From Acidimicrobiaceae bacterium (GTDB lineage Bacteria > Actinomycetota > Acidimicrobiia > Acidimicrobiales > Acidimicrobiaceae), in the NCBI GenBank assembly GCA_013044415.1, contig JABEUO010000249.1, forward strand, positions 1 through 15,110: a stretch of 15,110 nt of DNA, in the 5' to 3' direction. Numbering within the stretch: the stretch's first letter is position 1; each line of letters starts with the position of its first letter. Under the pieces are notes generated by a model. The model was not told where the DNA came from. It saw only the letters and a program-made list of their open reading frames with translations, and searched no databases. Below, in pieces: positions 13,272 to 15,110 of the stretch. The position numbers were made by a program, and so were the translations under genes.

Positions 13272-15110
13272 GGCCGGGTTCTCGACTTTCCAGTTTCTTA
13301 GGGCTAGCTCGCCCATCTTTGACACCTGCAAAGCGGGCACCGCTGGCGAGAATAGATACCCCTGACCGAACTCACAGCCGAGGCCACGGAGCAGCTCAAG
13401 TTGCTCCTCGGTTTCGATCCCCTCCGCCAACACCGTCATATCGAGCGCATGACAGAGCGAAATCATCGCCTCCAAGAGCTGTTCTGCTTGGGTAGAACTA
13501 TGTACCGGAGATACGAAACTGCGGTCGATCTTGATCGTCCTCGGGCGCAATTTGGCGAGGTAGGAGAGCGACGAGTAGCCGGTCCCGAAATCATCGAGCG
13601 CCAGGGCGATTCCTAGGGACTTAAGATGCTCTATCACGGAGATCGCCGAGTCGATGTCTGAAAGAGCAACGCTCTCGGTGACTTCAAGGACGAGCCTCTG
13701 TGGCGCAAGCCCGCTCAGTGCGAGAGAGTGCTCGATGATCGACAACAGGCTCGGATCGTGGAACTGTCGAGCCGATAGGTTGACCGCTACATAAGGAGGG
13801 GTCACCGCATCGTTCGATATACTTTGCCACGATGCCGCCTCGACGGTCGCCCTTTCAAGGGCAAATGTGCCGAGTTTCAGAATCAGGTCGCTCTGCTCGG
13901 CGATCGGAATAAAGACGTCCGGTGGCACCCACCCCCGCTCGGCGTGCTGCCAGCGCATCAAGGCCTCGAAGCCCACCAAATGACCGGTCGCCAAATCGAC
14001 AATCGGCTGATAGTACATCGAGAGACCTTCGGAGACGAGTGCGTGTCCCAGCTCTTGGGCCAAGTTGAACCGGCTAGATGTTCTCTCTCGCATCTCCGGA
14101 GCAAATTTGACGTACCTCGCTTTACCCTGCCGTTTAGCCTCGTACATCGCAGTATCGGCCTCTTGGATACGTCTCGTGTCGAACTCGTCACCGTTCGAAA
14201 TATCGAAACACACCACCCCGATGCTCGCTCGCTGTTCAACCAGGGATCCAGCTATCCTGAATGGCTCGACAAAGACGTCTAAAAGTCGCTTGGCGAGTTC
14301 GTCGGCTCCAGCTTCACAATCACGACCCTCTGCAACAAAGATGAATTCGTCGCCGCCAAAACGGTAGAGCGTGTCAGTCGGACGAATCAGAGCGCCAAGT
14401 CGAGCAGCTACCGCCAATAGAAGCTGGTCGCCAACCTGATGTCCGAGGGTATCATTGACCCCTTTGAAGTCGTCGAGGTCTAAAAGTAGCAGCACACCCC
14501 CGCCACCGTCTCGCAGGGCCCTTTGGTAGGCCCCAATCAGCCGATCTTTGAGTAGTACCCTGTTCGGCAGGCCGGTCAGGGGATCGTGTAGCTGTTGATG
14601 AGACAACTGAGCGGTTAGCGTTCGTTCTTCGGTAACATCTCGAACTGATGCCACCGTATACGACGGGGAGTGATCGTCGCTCTTGATAATTCCAGTCAGG
14701 ATCTCTCCATAGACCACATGACCGTCTTTGTGAATATACCGCTTGGAGTATTTCGCCCTATCTACTTCCCCTGACACCAGACGGCGATTCATCTCCTTGC
14801 TCAACGAACGGTCTCCGGGATGGGTAATATCCACAATGTGAAATTTGAGCAACTCGCCTTTTGAATAACCGAGCATCTCGCAGTAGGTGCGATTTGCATC
14901 TAACAGGCGACCATCCACATCTGCGATAGCCATTCCAGCGGTATTGTTTTCGAAAGCCAACCGAAAGCGTCGTTCGCTCCTAGCTAGCTCCTGGCCAGCT
15001 ATGGTTTCCACATCTAATGCGTATTTCTCTGCCGCACTGCGTGCCTTTTCGGCTAGAGCCCTCGGAGTATCGTCGCGAATCATCGCTACGGTCCAGACCT
15101 CACCATCAAA
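13260..15110 (-). CDS. PAS-GGDEF-EAL cyclic-di-GMP synthase/phosphodiesterase, N-terminus off the window
   Basis: Signalling enzyme for c-di-GMP turnover. The frame is open to the right edge: the nine codons before the ATG at 15083 read FDGEVWTVA and join smoothly to MIRDDTP, resembling the end of another PAS domain, so the gene is 5'-partial. Numbering from that ATG, a PAS domain spans about 35-152 (SERRFRLAFENNTAGMAI to VRDVTEER). The GGDEF domain (about 165-325) has an intact GGDEF (243-247) and an inhibitory-site RxxD (RPTD, 234-237) five residues before it. The EAL domain (about 340-590) has EAL (373-375), the Asn of NLSARQ, the Glu of EVTES, DDFGTGYSSL (497-506), the Lys of TIKID and the Glu of AEGIE (554). 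All catalytic residues look present, so it may work both ways. No membrane segment is visible. Location just upstream of flhA suggests control of motility, which is inference. Confidence 0.95.
   Translation of the reverse strand, partial: FDGEVWTVAMIRDDTPRALAEKARSAAEKYALDVETIAGQELARSERRFRLAFENNTAGMAIADVDGRLLDANRTYCEMLGYSKGELLKFHIVDITHPGDRSLSKEMNRRLVSGEVDRAKYSKRYIHKDGHVVYGEILTGIIKSDDHSPSYTVASVRDVTEERTLTAQLSHQQLHDPLTGLPNRVLLKDRLIGAYQRALRDGGGGVLLLLDLDDFKGVNDTLGHQVGDQLLLAVAARLGALIRPTDTLYRFGGDEFIFVAEGRDCEAGADELAKRLLDVFVEPFRIAGSLVEQRASIGVVCFDISNGDEFDTRRIQEADTAMYEAKRQGKARYVKFAPEMRERTSSRFNLAQELGHALVSEGLSMYYQPIVDLATGHLVGFEALMRWQHAERGWVPPDVFIPIAEQSDLILKLGTFALERATVEAASWQSISNDAVTPPYVAVNLSARQFHDPSLLSIIEHSLALSGLAPQRLVLEVTESVALSDIDSAISVIEHLKSLGIALALDDFGTGYSSLSYLAKLRPRTIKIDRSFVSPVHSSTQAEQLLEAMISLCHALDMTVLAEGIETEEQLELLRGLGCEFGQGYLFSPAVPALQVSKMGELALRNWKVENPASSR

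Noticed and set aside
13047..13301. 84-codon plus-strand frame in the gap upstream of flhA
   Set aside because: No Shine-Dalgarno, no recognisable domain, and it runs into the antisense of the GGDEF-EAL gene.
15083..15083. ATG at 15083 as the true start of the GGDEF-EAL gene
   Set aside because: The frame stays open to the right edge and the preceding codons (FDGEVWTVA) read naturally into MIRDDTP as the end of a PAS-type domain; no Shine-Dalgarno lies before this ATG.

Overview
The window is a stretch of bacterial chromosome of moderate GC content. Twelve protein genes can be supported; two of them run off the window edges. One gene at the left end (oligopeptidase B) reads rightward and the other eleven read leftward. 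GTG and TTG starts are unusually common: at least six genes look GTG- or TTG-initiated, several with clear Shine-Dalgarno sequences. The gene content (flagellar FlhA with a FlhF-like partner, a PilT ATPase, a second-type MenC/N-acylamino-acid racemase, an FtsH-like protease with an unusual N-terminus) and the start-codon use suggest a motile actinobacterium, perhaps of the Acidimicrobiia. That assignment is an inference without any marker gene and is low confidence.

Layout, left to right. (1) 2-1006: C-terminal half of oligopeptidase B, the only + strand gene. Its 3' end overlaps by 25 bp the end of a convergent gene (982-1992) for a two-pass membrane protein with a Thr-rich linker and a RodZ-like C-terminal domain. 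(2) 2160-3986: FtsH-like AAA+ zinc metalloprotease with a short extracytoplasmic loop and an insertion in the ATPase domain. (3) 4143-4694: cupin of the RmlC (dTDP-sugar 3,5-epimerase) family, preceded at 4764-5603 by a metallo-beta-lactamase-fold hydrolase. (4) 5661-6758: PilT-type retraction ATPase. (5) A 308-bp non-coding gap containing nine perfect copies of TTGCCGA. (6) 7067-8982: a translationally coupled pair, a GNAT-family acyltransferase and an enolase-superfamily N-acylamino-acid racemase/o-succinylbenzoate synthase. (7) 9196-12969: flagellar operon flhA, a FlhF-like gene and a small membrane protein gene, joined by overlapping stops and starts. (8) 13260 to the right edge: a PAS-GGDEF-EAL cyclic-di-GMP enzyme continuing beyond the window.

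How they fit together. Three groups concern surface behaviour: flagellar export (FlhA and partners), pilus retraction (PilT) and c-di-GMP turnover (GGDEF-EAL just upstream of flhA). The GNAT/racemase pair matches a known arrangement for converting D-amino acids to L-amino acids through N-succinyl intermediates, although menaquinone synthesis remains an alternative. The most unusual items are the FlhF-like protein, which keeps the FlhF-type N-terminus and the flhA-adjacent position but has no recognisable GTPase P-loop, its coupled 81-residue membrane partner, the atypical FtsH-like protease, and the RmlC-like protein that lacks two conserved substrate-site residues. No rRNA, tRNA, CRISPR array, insertion sequence or phage gene was seen.
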